Source: Qipengyuania flavescens (GTDB lineage Bacteria > Pseudomonadota > Alphaproteobacteria > Sphingomonadales > Sphingomonadaceae). Taken from it: DNA of 64,000 bases. Numbering within the stretch: the first letter of the stretch is position 1; every line of letters begins with the position of its first letter. The translations under genes and the position numbers were made by a program. The stretch lies in contig NZ_JARULD010000001.1 in assembly GCF_029688735.1 (NCBI RefSeq), positions 806,001 to 870,000 on the forward strand, written 5' to 3'. The notes beneath the pieces are model-generated. The model had not been told where the DNA came from, did not search any database, and worked only from the letters and a program-made list of their open reading frames with translations. Shown here piece after piece: positions 44,021-53,393 of the stretch.

Positions 44021-45028
44021 TTAGGCAGCGCGCTCCTCCATCAACCGCATCAGGCCGCGCGAAACGCAACCGGAGGGATCGTTGGCGATGGTCACGGGAA
44101 TACCGCATTCCGCGGTAATCGCCTCAGCCAGGAATCTGGCGCAGATCCCACCGCCCGTGGCGACAACGCGCTCGCTCAACAGGTCGGCGGCAAGATCGGG
44201 AGATATTTCGCCGACCACAAGCCTGGCGGCATCTGCAAAACGACCGAAGTGTCGCTGCAGCACGGGGTGAAACTCGGAAACCGGCAAGGTCAACGTTCCT
44301 GGAAGACCATTGTGCAGTGATCGACCTCTGATTTCCACTTCCGCGTCCTCGGCACCTTCTGCCGCGAGATGCTTCTTCAGCGTCTCGGCGGTGATTTTGC
44401 CTATGAGGAAGTGATGCCGGAGATGAAGATGTTCAGTAATCGCCTCGTCGAGGCCGAGACCGCCCAAACGCACGGAGCGCGAACGACATTGTCCGTCGAT
44501 CGAGAAGACCGCAACCTCGGTCGTTCCGGCGCCGCATTCGACGACCATGGACGCGCGGGCTTCGCGGACGGGCAGGTTTGCCCCAATAGCCGCTGCAAAA
44601 GGCTCGCGCACCAGTTCGATCCTTCCGAAGCCGGCATCGTCCGCGGCAGCGAGCAATGCATTCGCCTCTGCCTTCGTGGCGTCCGCCGGAATACCGATCA
44701 TGGCTGGGGGGCGTCCTCTACGCTTCCTGCCAACCACCGACGAGAGACCATGAGCAAGCAGTGCGGAAGCTGCGTCCATATCCTGCAAAACACCGCGGGC
44801 AAGGGGACGGCGGACCACATGGGTTCCGGGAACCCGATCAACCATCGCCAGGACGTCCCGGCCAGCTGCAATCAGTTTCATCTGACCGGCCGTCTTCTCG
44901 TAATAGCACAGGGATGGTTCGTCGAAGACCACGCCTTCGCCTCGCACCATGATACGCATGTTGGCAGTGCCGAGATCGATGGCGAGATCTGGGCCGCGCC
45001 TGAATCCGAAAGAAGGAAAGTTCATCAT
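44021..45028 (-). CDS. Divergent MreB-like rod shape / actin-fold ATPase
   Basis: 335 residues with the actin-fold motifs of MreB: phosphate-1 DLAIDLGTANMRIMVRGEGV, phosphate-2 MVVECGAGTTEVAVFSIDG and adenosine VVATGGGICARFLAEAI. The main MreB of an alphaproteobacterium usually lies with mreC and mreD; here there are none, and the motif surroundings differ (ANMRI for ANTLV), so this is a paralogue of unknown job. Start is ATG 45028 or the adjacent 45025, after AAAGGAA. It is divergent from rnk with 268 bp between. Confidence 0.85.
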   Translation of the reverse strand: MMNFPSFGFRRGPDLAIDLGTANMRIMVRGEGVVFDEPSLCYYEKTAGQMKLIAAGRDVLAMVDRVPGTHVVRRPLARGVLQDMDAASALLAHGLSSVVGRKRRGRPPAMIGIPADATKAEANALLAAADDAGFGRIELVREPFAAAIGANLPVREARASMVVECGAGTTEVAVFSIDGQCRSRSVRLGGLGLDEAITEHLHLRHHFLIGKITAETLKKHLAAEGAEDAEVEIRGRSLHNGLPGTLTLPVSEFHPVLQRHFGRFADAARLVVGEISPDLAADLLSERVVATGGGICARFLAEAITAECGIPVTIANDPSGCVSRGLMRLMEERAA

Positions 45029-45296
45029 TTCCTTTAGATAGGCCTTCCGGACTCGAAAGTCTCGAAATAGTCGACGAGGCGATTGGTCTTTTGCCATTTG
45101 ACTAAACCGAAGATCGCGCCCACATGTGGCTCATGGTCTTTTCGCAACACATCGACCGACATTTCGCGCACGCAGGTCAGCTGCCCGCACGGGCGCACGC
45201 CTCGTCTCGACGGCCGTGATCCGGTCCGGGACGAGGCTCCCGGACGATCTACAGCCCAGCCGCGATCCTCTTGCGGCTCTCCAGCGAGTTACGAAA

Positions 45297-45719
45297 ATGA
45301 CCACTTCCCAAAACGGCGAAAAGCCGATCATTCATGTTATCGATACCGAAGCGGACGCGCTCTACGAACTGGCGATGTCCATCGAGGAGCGCAGTCCGGA
45401 TGTAGCTGGAAAACTGTGCGAGGAACTGGATCGCGCTAATGTCGTGGCAGCCGAAGACCTACCTCATGACGTTGTGACCATGCAATCCGAGGTCGAATTC
45501 GTCGACGAGCGATCGGGTGACCGGCGCAAGGTTCAACTGGTATGGCCGCGCGATGCGAACCTGGACCAGAACCGTCTCTCCGTGCTGACCCTCGTGGGCG
45601 CCGGTCTCATTGGAATGCAAGCCGGTTCTGCGATCAACTGGCCCGATCGTTCTGGCAAGGAACGCTGCCTGCGGATCGTCGACGTGCGACAGCCGGAAAG
45701 GACGGACCGGGCAGCCTAG
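45297..45719 (+). CDS. rnk: Nucleoside diphosphate kinase regulator / GreA-GreB C-domain protein
   Basis: 140 residues with an N-terminal helical hairpin ([20 protein letters not shown]) and the FKBP-like GreA/B C-terminal domain: [40 protein letters not shown] and [20 protein letters not shown]. Rnk binds RNA polymerase in its secondary channel. A decayed copy of its last 135 nt lies at 60796-60930. ATG 45297 is chosen as the start of the family core. Confidence 0.88.
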   Translation: MTTSQNGEKPIIHVIDTEADALYELAMSIEERSPDVAGKLCEELDRANVVAAEDLPHDVVTMQSEVEFVDERSGDRRKVQLVWPRDANLDQNRLSVLTLVGAGLIGMQAGSAINWPDRSGKERCLRIVDVRQPERTDRAA

Positions 45720-45819
45720 CATTGCGGGATATTCGTGTTGTTCCCGGGGCTTCCGTTATGAGAAGATCTCGATATGACCGGGAACCTCGAACCTGCTCTG
45801 GCGGCCGGATGAGGTGGAT

Positions 45820-46059
45820 CTATGCTCCGCTGATCCAGATCGCAATCAGCGATACTCGACCAAGCACGATCAATGACAAAACCACCGTAGTAATCACTTT
45901 GGGACCGGCATTCCCCAGACTGCGCACACCCACGCCTAGGCCCAGTGCAGCCATGGATACCACCGTCAGCAGCGTTGCCACGAAGCTTAAGGGGGCGAGC
46001 GCAAATTGGGGTAGGAGACCAAAGGATCTGGCCGCATCGCCGAACGCCTGTCGGAGTAT
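45820..46059 (-). pseudogene. C-terminal remnant of a YeiH-type putative sulfate exporter
   Basis: The - strand frame is open for 80 codons ending at TAG 45822-45820. Residues near the end read FVATLLTVVSMAALGLGVGV, then RSLGNAGPKVITTVVLSLIV, the last two helices of the YeiH (UPF0324) family, which have a MAALGLG(V/L) signature. The N-terminal ~250 residues are absent and a TGA (46062-46060) precedes the fragment. It is a deletion remnant. Confidence 0.55.
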
Positions 46060-46483
46060 TCACCGTTGTCGGCGGACGGTGCAAAAAGAGGGGCGACGGT
46101 CAAGCACAAGGACCGCATCGCGGTGTTGAGGCATCATATCGATGATCTAGCGAAAGTCACCGACTTGGTAGAAGGGGATATTTTACTGGCATCCGCGCTC
46201 GTCACGTCATCACTGGTCCCGATGCAATTCAATGCGCCTTGGTCCAGACCTTCGATGTCTTAACATCATTTGCGGACCTCTCGCCCTTCGTGGCTTCTCG
46301 ACACTGATGATAATAGTGGCTGGCCATCACGCGATTTGCCCACTCTCTAGTGCCCCCCAGTATTGTCGGTTGCGCGTGTCATCCCGCGCTTTCCCATCAC
46401 CTGAACCGTCCTAGCAATCGATGCATTCTAGGAGCGAAGGTGGAAGCGATCGCGAGCAATTCGGTTCGACGTTTTAGCGAAGC
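46060..46483. other. Non-coding stretch between the YeiH remnant and the nnrS promoter
   Basis: I see no gene here. A + strand frame at 46066-46263 is short, lacks a ribosome site and resembles nothing known. The area probably contains further decayed sequence. Confidence 0.5.
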
Positions 46484-46497
46484 TTGAGGTAAATCAA
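46484..46497. promoter_or_regulatory. FNR/FixK box upstream of nnrS
   Basis: TTGAG-GTAA-ATCAA fits the consensus TTGAY-N4-RTCAA. It lies 55 bp before ATG 46553, a normal activator distance. The FnrL and FixK-like genes just downstream are the likely binders. Confidence 0.7.
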
Positions 46498-46552
46498 GTT
46501 GTCCGGCCGGGTGTAGTGCTATCGGTGACCTAATCGAACAAGGTCGCCTCGT

Positions 46553-47770
46553 ATGCCGACAAATTCTGAAAGACTGGAGCTGCGCCGCAGACGAATGGCG
46601 AAAAGCCCGCCGATCCTGCGCGGCGGCTTCAGACCATTCTTCCTCGGTGCCGCAGCTTGGGCCATATCCGCCCTAGCGGCATGGCTGACCGTGCTTTTTG
46701 GTTTCGTGTCGTTCGACCTGCTCGACAATCCACTCGCATGGCACCGCCATGAAATGCTGTTCGGCTTTGTCGGTGCAGCGATCGCAGGATTTGTGCTGAC
46801 AGCAGTTCCGAACTGGACGGGGCGGTTGCCCATTGCAGGTGGTCCCTTAGCCGCCCTTTTCGCAGTGTGGCTCTCCGGGAGACTTCTTCCGTTCGTATCG
46901 CCCGACAATAATCCCATGCTCATTCTCGTCGATGGAGGCTTCTATCTCCTTCTGGCATTCCTCCTCGCACGCGAGATAATCCAGAGCAGAAACCGCAATC
47001 TGCCTGTCGTCGCGATCGTGCTCCTCTTTGGAGCTGCCGGTATCCTAGACCGGCTTGAAATGGCAGGTTCGTTAGATTCGTCGCTGGGATGGCGAGCCGG
47101 ACTCAGTCTCGTCGTCTTGTTAATCGCGATCATCGGAGGACGAATTATTCCGAGCTTTACGCGGAACTGGCTCAGCTCCATCGGCGCTTGTGAACGATTG
47201 CCCACGCAGCCTCGCACCTTGGACAAAGTGATAATCGCCCTGACCGCCGCCGCACTGCTGGCGTGGCTAAGCGCACCGTTCAGCTTGTTGAGCGCGGTGC
47301 TCCTATCGAGCGCTTCCGTTGCCCACTTTCTTCGCCTGTCGAAATGGCAGGGCTGGCGGTGCAGCGCCAATGCTCTGGTGTGGATTCTGCATCTGGCATA
47401 CCTCTGGCTCCCGGTGGGGCTCTTGCTTCTTGCCGGTGCCCAAGTCGAGATCGTTCCGGAGACAGCGGGTATCCACGCCTTTTCGACAGGCGCGATGGCA
47501 ACGATGATACTCGCAGTCATGAGCAGAGCCAGCCTCGGCCATACCGACCGGGCGCACTTTGCCAGTCGGGAGATTGTCGCCTCGTATATTCTCATCACGA
47601 TTGCGGCTGTCTTGCGGGTTCAGGCAGCTCTCTCCATCGGCGACGGACAGGCGGCGCTGGCGGTTGCTGGAGCAGCTTGGCTCGGAGCATTCGGCCTCTT
47701 TCTTTTCCGATACGGACCGATCCTGTGTGCGCCGCGATCCGATGAGAACACGAAGGAAGGTCAGGCATGA
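46553..47770 (+). CDS. nnrS: NnrS family heme-copper membrane protein
   Basis: 405 residues and about twelve helices. Typical elements: LRGGFRPFFLGAAAWAI near the N terminus, NPLAWHRHEMLFGFVGAAIA, FVLTAVPNWTGRLP and HAFSTGAMATMILAVMSRAS. NnrS is induced by nitric oxide under FNR or NnrR-type regulators and relieves NO toxicity. An FNR-type box is 55 bp upstream. The next gene overlaps by 4 nt. It links to the AOX and hemoglobin operon as a second NO-defence module. Confidence 0.93.
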   Translation: MPTNSERLELRRRRMAKSPPILRGGFRPFFLGAAAWAISALAAWLTVLFGFVSFDLLDNPLAWHRHEMLFGFVGAAIAGFVLTAVPNWTGRLPIAGGPLAALFAVWLSGRLLPFVSPDNNPMLILVDGGFYLLLAFLLAREIIQSRNRNLPVVAIVLLFGAAGILDRLEMAGSLDSSLGWRAGLSLVVLLIAIIGGRIIPSFTRNWLSSIGACERLPTQPRTLDKVIIALTAAALLAWLSAPFSLLSAVLLSSASVAHFLRLSKWQGWRCSANALVWILHLAYLWLPVGLLLLAGAQVEIVPETAGIHAFSTGAMATMILAVMSRASLGHTDRAHFASREIVASYILITIAAVLRVQAALSIGDGQAALAVAGAAWLGAFGLFLFRYGPILCAPRSDENTKEGQA

Positions 47771-48216
47771 CAAACCGTTCAGCCCTGAGAACCCTAGGGC
47801 TTGCTGTCGCTGTTCTTGCGACGCTTTTCTCTCTGTCGTTCATCGCGACGCCAGTAAAATTCCTGGCAGCCGACGTGCCGATGTCTCATTTACTCGCGGT
47901 GGGGCGAGAGACCTTCCGGGCGTCCGTCGCGATCGAGAGCGTTCTGCTGTTTGCCCTTTTCGTCTCGGCACGAGGAACATCGCGCAGTTTGATAATCGTA
48001 GCAATCGCGACAGTGGCTCTGCAGTGGATCGTAATCATGCCGGAATTGGACGACCGCACGATGGCGCAGATCGCAGGTGCGGCGGTCGGACCAACATCGC
48101 TGCACAATTGGTGGATCGGGCTCGATGTCATGCGCCTGGCGATCTATGCCTTCGTCGTCCACACGTGCTCGCGCCATCTTCGTAAAACTGTCCGGACGAA
48201 CGGGTTGGAAAGCTAA
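47767..48216 (+). CDS. Small four-helix membrane protein cotranscribed with nnrS
   Basis: 149 residues. Four hydrophobic segments: LGLAVAVLATLFSLSFIATP, SVLLFALFVSARG, LIIVAIATVALQWIVIMPEL and LDVMRLAIYAFVVHT. The start overlaps the nnrS stop (ATGA). Such small proteins next to nnrS are seen in other alphaproteobacteria, but I know no function. Confidence 0.78.
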   Translation: MTNRSALRTLGLAVAVLATLFSLSFIATPVKFLAADVPMSHLLAVGRETFRASVAIESVLLFALFVSARGTSRSLIIVAIATVALQWIVIMPELDDRTMAQIAGAAVGPTSLHNWWIGLDVMRLAIYAFVVHTCSRHLRKTVRTNGLES

Positions 48217-48233
48217 GCATGCAGGGCTAAACG

Positions 48234-48965
48234 GTGGCCATGCAGGCCGAAGATCCAACAAATGAAATCAATTTCTGTCAGGCTTGCTCCGTCCGAAACC
48301 GCGCGATCTGCGCCGACCTGGACGATCATGAAATAGAGTTGTTGAACAAGATCGGGCGCAGAAGACGTCTGGCGCCTGGAGAAACCCTTTTATGGGAAGG
48401 CGACGAAGCCGTCTTTGTCGCCAACGTGGTTTCTGGTGTGCTGAAGCTCTCCACCCAGAAAAGTGATGGCCGGGAACAGATCCTCGGGCTCGCCTATCCA
48501 TCCGATTTCCTCGGTCGTCCCTTTGGCGAGGTTTCTCCCTACAGCGTAGAAGCTCTGAGCGAATCAACCGTCTGCGTTTTTCAGCGATCGGATTTCGAGC
48601 GCTTTGCGGAGGAGCATGGGCGGCTGGAGCACAAGTTACTTGAACGAACGCTCGGGGAACTGGACAGAACCCGACGCTGGATGCTGCTTCTAGGGCGGAT
48701 GAACGCAGAGGAAAGGCTCGCCACCCTGCTTCTCGAAATCGCCTCACGAACAGTCTTGGCGACCTGTGAGAATACGGGCTGGAAAGTGCCTGACGAGTTC
48801 GAGCTTCCAATGTCACGCCAGCAGATCGCGGATATTCTCGGCCTCACCATAGAAACAGTCAGCCGCCAGTTTACGAAGTTCCGTGAGGAAGGCGTCATTG
48901 AAATGCGAGGCCGCCGGGATGTCACCATTCGTAAGCGTGACGCTCTCGAGATGCTGGCTGCATAA
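48234..48965 (+). CDS. fnrL: FNR-type oxygen-sensing Crp/Fnr regulator (FnrL)
   Basis: 243 residues. N-terminal FCQACSVRNRAIC gives C15, C18 and C26, and C114 (SESTVCVF) completes the four ligands of an oxygen-labile 4Fe-4S cluster, as in FnrL/FnrN. The C-terminal helix-turn-helix SRQQIADILGLTIETVSRQF recognises TTGAT-N4-ATCAA. The start may be GTG 48234 or ATG 48240. It sits between nnrS and a FixK-like gene, and boxes of its type precede nnrS, fixK and ccoN. Confidence 0.93.
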   Translation: MAMQAEDPTNEINFCQACSVRNRAICADLDDHEIELLNKIGRRRRLAPGETLLWEGDEAVFVANVVSGVLKLSTQKSDGREQILGLAYPSDFLGRPFGEVSPYSVEALSESTVCVFQRSDFERFAEEHGRLEHKLLERTLGELDRTRRWMLLLGRMNAEERLATLLLEIASRTVLATCENTGWKVPDEFELPMSRQQIADILGLTIETVSRQFTKFREEGVIEMRGRRDVTIRKRDALEMLAA

Positions 48966-49024
48966 TCGCGCCTTATGCGCTGTCGCCAAACGCGATGGGT
49001 CACGTTTAGAAATATTCTAGCCGT

Positions 49025-49038
49025 TTGATCTACCTCAA
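49025..49038. promoter_or_regulatory. FNR/FixK box upstream of the FixK-like gene
   Basis: TTGAT-CTAC-CTCAA, an imperfect right half-site, 61 bp before TTG 49099. It suggests FnrL control or autoregulation of the second regulator. Confidence 0.6.
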
Positions 49039-49098
49039 AGACTTGATGGAAGTTCAACTGCAAATGTCGATCCGGAACCTCTTGCGGAGCTTCGGGCC

Positions 49099-49788
49099 TT
49101 GTCCGACAACGATCTTCAGCGCCTTTTCGCTGCCTTACTCCATTTGGACCTGCCAAAGTCCATGACATCACGCCTTTGCGCGTTGGGCGGCGACGTAGAC
49201 ATCAAATGCGGGGCAGCTGCGGAGCTCGACGGGTCCGCTGCCAGATTTATTGCCTTCGTTGCAGAGGGTGTTGCGAAGTTTGTCGGACATCTTGGTAATG
49301 ATCGAGAACAGGTCGTTGCTTTCTTGCTGGCGAACGATCTCACAGTGTTTCCGCGGTCGGACGCCGTGCCATATTCGCTACACGGCATCACCGACTGTCG
49401 CGTGCTTACTTTTCCGGCAGACGCCTTCATTCGCACCATCGCGGCAGATCCCGATTTAGCGAAGGCGGTTTGCGAACACATGTTCGTCGCATTCGATCAA
49501 TCCCGAGACATGTCGGTGCTCCTTGGCCGCAAGACCGCGCAGGAACGTGTTGCGACTTTCCTAACCTCGATGGCCGAACGCATCGGGAAACAAAATGATG
49601 ACGGAGTATCGCTTAGTCTTCCGGTATCTCGACGCGAAATCGCTGACAGCTTGGGGCTGACCATCGAAACAGTCAGTCGGCAATTCACCGAGCTGCGGGA
49701 ACTTGGCATCATAGATACCAACGGCAGATCCGAAGTTACGATATTAGACCGGCTTCGAATTCGGGAGGCGGCTGCGCTTCCTTGTTGA
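49099..49788 (+). CDS. fixK: FixK-like Crp/Fnr regulator without Fe-S cysteines
   Basis: 229 residues with a cyclic-nucleotide-type sensor fold and helix-turn-helix (SRREIADSLGLTIETVSRQF, then TELRELGIID). The N-terminal cysteine cluster of FNR proteins is missing, so it cannot sense oxygen directly and is FixK-like: its level is set by FixJ or FnrL. TTG 49099 follows GCGGAG by 9 nt. No ATG or GTG is available downstream near enough. It lies 88 bp before the ccoN start. Confidence 0.82.
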   Translation: MSDNDLQRLFAALLHLDLPKSMTSRLCALGGDVDIKCGAAAELDGSAARFIAFVAEGVAKFVGHLGNDREQVVAFLLANDLTVFPRSDAVPYSLHGITDCRVLTFPADAFIRTIAADPDLAKAVCEHMFVAFDQSRDMSVLLGRKTAQERVATFLTSMAERIGKQNDDGVSLSLPVSRREIADSLGLTIETVSRQFTELRELGIIDTNGRSEVTILDRLRIREAAALPC

Positions 49789-49808
49789 AAAGCAAAACTT
49801 TTCGAATT

Positions 49809-49822
49809 TTGATCCAAGTCAA
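49809..49822. promoter_or_regulatory. FNR/FixK box upstream of ccoN
   Basis: TTGAT-CCAA-GTCAA matches the consensus TTGAY-N4-RTCAA in both halves. It is 54 bp upstream of ATG 49876, where microaerobic ccoNOQP promoters usually carry it. Confidence 0.8.
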
Positions 49823-49875
49823 TGCGGTGGTGCGGCCAGCCGCATAGAGCCGTGAAAAAGCGATCGGAGTATTTG

Positions 49876-51552
49876 ATGCAAGCTGAAGCTGCACTGGGTC
49901 GGGTGGGCCTCTGGTTATTGGTTATGGTTCTATCTGTCGTGATGGCTGCGACAGCGGCCGATAGCGGGATGGCGGCACACGCGACCATAATCGGAATTAT
50001 CGCGTTCGTGATGGTCTGGGTGACCGCCGCTCGTTTCGATCCGTTAGGAAAAACGCAGGGCTTCTTCAAAATGCCTGAAGGGCCGTCGCGATATGACGAC
50101 GACCCTATCCGCTGGGGCGTCCTGGCCACCATGATGTGGGCTCTCGTGGGTCTACTCGCTGGCGTGTTCATCGCCTCGCAGCTGGCTTTTCCGCAGCTCA
50201 ACATCGAGCCCTACTTCAATTTCGGGCGGGTTCGCCCGTTGCACACGTCCGCAGTAATCTTCGCGTTTGGTGGCAACATCCTGATCGCGAGCAGCTTCTA
50301 CGTCGTCCAGCGCACCTGCCGCGCGCAACTCGCGTTTCCCGCTCTCGCCCGATTTGTGTTCTGGGGATACCAGCTGTTCATCGTCCTTGCGGCCTCGGGC
50401 TATCTGTTCGGGGTCACGCAGAGCCGCGAATACGCAGAGCCGGAATGGTATGTCGACCTGTGGCTAACCATCGTTTGGGTCGCCTACCTGATCGTCTTCG
50501 TGGGCACGCTGGCGCGCCGGACCGAACCGCACATCTACGTCGCGAACTGGTTCTACCTCTCCTTCATCATTACCATCGCGATGCTGCATATCGTCAACAA
50601 TCTGGCGGTGCCCGTTGCGTGGAATGGCTCGCTTTCATTCTCCGCCTTCGCCGGCGTTCAGGATGCGCTGACCCAATGGTGGTATGGACACAACGCGGTC
50701 GCGTTCTTCCTGACGGTGCCGTTCCTTGCGATGATGTATTATTTTGTGCCGAAGCAGGCCGAAAGACCGGTATACAGCTACCGGCTTTCCATCATCCACT
50801 TCTGGTCGCTGATATTCCTATATATCTGGGCCGGCCCGCATCACCTGCACTACACCGCGCTGCCTGACTGGGCACAGACGCTCGGCATGGTTTTCTCCGT
50901 GATTCTGTGGATGCCAAGCTGGGGCGGCATGATCAACGGACTGATGACCCTCAACGGCGCATGGGACAAGGTTCGCACCGATCCGATTATCCGCATGATG
51001 GTCATGGCCATGGCGTTCTACGGAATGGCCACCTTCGAAGGGCCGATGCTCAGTATCAAGGCGGTCAATTCGCTGTCCCACTATACCGACTGGACCGTCG
51101 GGCACGTGCATTCGGGCGCTCTCGGCTGGAACGGGCTGATCAGCTTCGCTGCGGTCTATTTCCTTGTCCCGCGACTGTGGAAGCGCGAGCGCATGTATTC
51201 GCTGCGCATGATCAACTGGCATTTCTGGCTCGCGACGCTTGGTATCGTCTTCTACGCAGCCAGCATGTGGGTGGCAGGCATCACCCAGGGCCTGATGTGG
51301 CGTGAATACGGCCCCGACGGCTATCTCGTGAACAGCTTCGCCGAAACGGTGGCCGCGCTGCACGAACTCTACATCATCAGAGCACTGGGCGGTGTCATGT
51401 ATCTCAGCGGCGCCATTATCATGGGCTACAACGTCTGGATGACCATTAGCGGCAAGCTGCGAGAGGAAAAGCCGATGGGTGCCATGCCCGCTTACGACCC
51501 CGAAAAGGACCGGCCCATCGCAGGCTCGGCATCCCCCGAACCCGCAGAATAG
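49876..51552 (+). CDS. ccoN: Cytochrome cbb3 oxidase subunit I (CcoN)
   Basis: 558 residues, twelve helices. This is the catalytic subunit with low-spin heme b and the heme b3-CuB centre, reducing oxygen with very high affinity. Visible: [20 protein letters not shown] (helix II histidine), [20 protein letters not shown] (CuB histidine, YGHNAV), [14 protein letters not shown] and [19 protein letters not shown] before ATG 49876. It starts the cbb3 operon, 88 bp after fixK. Confidence 0.97.
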   Translation: MQAEAALGRVGLWLLVMVLSVVMAATAADSGMAAHATIIGIIAFVMVWVTAARFDPLGKTQGFFKMPEGPSRYDDDPIRWGVLATMMWALVGLLAGVFIASQLAFPQLNIEPYFNFGRVRPLHTSAVIFAFGGNILIASSFYVVQRTCRAQLAFPALARFVFWGYQLFIVLAASGYLFGVTQSREYAEPEWYVDLWLTIVWVAYLIVFVGTLARRTEPHIYVANWFYLSFIITIAMLHIVNNLAVPVAWNGSLSFSAFAGVQDALTQWWYGHNAVAFFLTVPFLAMMYYFVPKQAERPVYSYRLSIIHFWSLIFLYIWAGPHHLHYTALPDWAQTLGMVFSVILWMPSWGGMINGLMTLNGAWDKVRTDPIIRMMVMAMAFYGMATFEGPMLSIKAVNSLSHYTDWTVGHVHSGALGWNGLISFAAVYFLVPRLWKRERMYSLRMINWHFWLATLGIVFYAASMWVAGITQGLMWREYGPDGYLVNSFAETVAALHELYIIRALGGVMYLSGAIIMGYNVWMTISGKLREEKPMGAMPAYDPEKDRPIAGSASPEPAE

Positions 51553-51563
51553 GATAGATCGCC

Positions 51564-52316
51564 ATGGGTCTCGCTACCCAGCACAAGAAGCTGGAAAAGA
51601 ACATCAACTTGCTTGCGATCGGGTCCTTCATCGCGGTGGCGATCGGCGGCATCGTGGAGATCGCTCCGCTGTTCTGGATCGATAACACGATTGAGGAAGT
51701 AGAGGGGATGCGTCCCTATACGCCGCTCGAGCAAGCGGGTCGAAACATCTATGTGCGCGAGGGCTGCTATTCCTGTCACAGTCAGATGATCCGACCGTTC
51801 CGCGATGAGGTAGAGCGCTACGGGCACTACAGCCTCGCCGCCGAAAGCATGTATGACCATCCTTTCCAGTGGGGTTCGAAGCGCACCGGGCCAGACCTCG
51901 CGCGCGTCGGTGGGCGCTATTCGGACGAGTGGCACGTCCAACACCTTGAGGATCCGCAGAGCGTGGTGCCGGAAAGCATCATGCCGAAATACTCGTTCCT
52001 CGGTGAGACACCGCTTAATACCGACAACGCCGCTGCTATGCTGGTCGCCCTGCGACGTGTTGGCGTCCCCTATTCGGATCGTGACGTCGGCGAAGCGATG
52101 GCGGACATGATCCTTCAGGCCAACCCCGACAGCGGAGGCGATGTCGAAGATTTCCAGCAGCGCTATCCCAAGGCTCAGGTCCGCGACTTCGACGGCGATC
52201 CGAGTAGACTGACCGAAATGGATGCACTCGTCGCCTACCTGCAGATGCTTGGAACACTGGTCGATGTCGACAGCGCTGCAGCCCAAGAGCGGTTGGCCGA
52301 GGAGAAAGGCAGATGA
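51564..52316 (+). CDS. ccoO: Cytochrome cbb3 oxidase subunit II, mono-heme c (CcoO)
   Basis: 250 residues with one N-terminal helix ([20 protein letters not shown]) and a periplasmic cytochrome c domain, heme site C68-x2-C71-H72 in [15 protein letters not shown], methionine ligand likely in the [10 protein letters not shown] segment. It relays electrons from CcoP to CcoN. Starts 11 bp after ccoN; stop overlaps ccoQ (ATGA). Confidence 0.97.
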   Translation: MGLATQHKKLEKNINLLAIGSFIAVAIGGIVEIAPLFWIDNTIEEVEGMRPYTPLEQAGRNIYVREGCYSCHSQMIRPFRDEVERYGHYSLAAESMYDHPFQWGSKRTGPDLARVGGRYSDEWHVQHLEDPQSVVPESIMPKYSFLGETPLNTDNAAAMLVALRRVGVPYSDRDVGEAMADMILQANPDSGGDVEDFQQRYPKAQVRDFDGDPSRLTEMDALVAYLQMLGTLVDVDSAAAQERLAEEKGR

Positions 52317-52492
52317 GCCTCTACGACCAGTTGCGTCATTTCGCGGACAGCTACGGACTTGTTGCCCTCCTGATCCTGTTTCTCGGCCTTTGTCTTTGGG
52401 TGTTTCGGCCCGGGGCAAAGCAACAAAACCAAGAAGCGGCGCGTTCGATATTCAAGGACGAGGAAACCGGGGAGCGCCAGGATGGCAAATAA
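52313..52492 (+). CDS. ccoQ: Small cbb3 oxidase subunit (CcoQ)
   Basis: 59 residues: [20 protein letters not shown], one helix ([15 protein letters not shown]) and a hydrophilic tail. CcoQ stabilises the oxidase. The start overlaps ccoO by 4 nt and the end overlaps ccoP by 11 nt. It is too short to be picked by usual length filters; identification is by position, size and the typical YG-x-x-A-L helix start. Confidence 0.92.
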   Translation: MSLYDQLRHFADSYGLVALLILFLGLCLWVFRPGAKQQNQEAARSIFKDEETGERQDGK

Positions 52493-53393
52493 GCGCATCG
52501 ACGAGCCGACCGGAACGGAGACTGTCGGGCACGAATGGGACGGTATCGAGGAACTCGATACGCCCATGCCGCGCTGGTGGCTGTGGACTCTCTACCTGAC
52601 GATCGTCTGGGGTGTGGTCTACGTCATTCTTTATCCAGCCTGGCCGCTGGTCGACAAAGCGACGGAAGGCGTGCTTGGCTGGTCCAGCCGCGGAGAACTC
52701 GCCGAAGAGATGAGCGTGGTCGATCAGGCGCGCGCAACTGTGCGCGAAGAGCTGGCGCGGATACCGATCGAACGCCTGCCGGAGAACAGCGAACTTTTCG
52801 GACAGGCAGTAGCCGGAGGACGTTCGGCCTTCCAGGTCCACTGCTCACAGTGCCATGGCTCGGGAGCCGCCGGAAGCCAGACGCTCGGCTATCCCAACCT
52901 TAACGACGATGACTGGCTGTGGGGCGGCGATCTGAAGGCCATCGAATACACATTGGTAAACGGCATCCGCGCACCCGGTGTCGAAGACACCCGAACCAGT
53001 CTCATGCCCCCGTTCGAAGGAGCGTTTGAACCTGCCCGACTTGATGGTCTTGTCAGTCATGTGCTTTCGCTCAGCGGAAAAGGCGCATCAAATGGGACGG
53101 GTGTGCAGCTCTACCAGGACAATTGTAGTGTCTGTCACGGCGCTGCTGGCGAGGGTAATCGCGAACTCGGAGCACCACGCCTGAACGATGCGATCTGGCT
53201 CTACGGCAGCTCTCGCGAACAGGTCCGCGACCAGATCCTGAACCCCAAGATGGGCCGCATGCCGCACTGGAGCGAACGTCTCGACCCGGTCACGATCAAG
53301 ATGCTCTCGGCCTATGTCTGGTCTCTGGGTGGCGGCGAAGAATTCGTCGAGGTCGCCGAAGATCCCACGGTGGAGGTCGATGAAGAACCGTGA
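52482..53393 (+). CDS. ccoP: Cytochrome cbb3 oxidase subunit III, di-heme c (CcoP)
   Basis: 303 residues. One membrane helix near 32-52 (WWLWTLYLTIVWGVVYVILY), preceded by the family WDGIEELDTPMPRWW, then two cytochrome c domains with heme sites C121-x2-C124-H125 (HCSQCHG) and C215-x2-C218-H219 (NCSVCHG). It accepts electrons from soluble or bc1-linked cytochrome c. It overlaps ccoQ by 11 nt and ccoG by 14 nt. Confidence 0.97.
   Translation: MANKRIDEPTGTETVGHEWDGIEELDTPMPRWWLWTLYLTIVWGVVYVILYPAWPLVDKATEGVLGWSSRGELAEEMSVVDQARATVREELARIPIERLPENSELFGQAVAGGRSAFQVHCSQCHGSGAAGSQTLGYPNLNDDDWLWGGDLKAIEYTLVNGIRAPGVEDTRTSLMPPFEGAFEPARLDGLVSHVLSLSGKGASNGTGVQLYQDNCSVCHGAAGEGNRELGAPRLNDAIWLYGSSREQVRDQILNPKMGRMPHWSERLDPVTIKMLSAYVWSLGGGEEFVEVAEDPTVEVDEEP

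Noticed and set aside
45716..46084. A 122-codon - strand frame after rnk
   Set aside because: Another frame of the same strand shows the YeiH helices, so this one is a shadow of the remnant.
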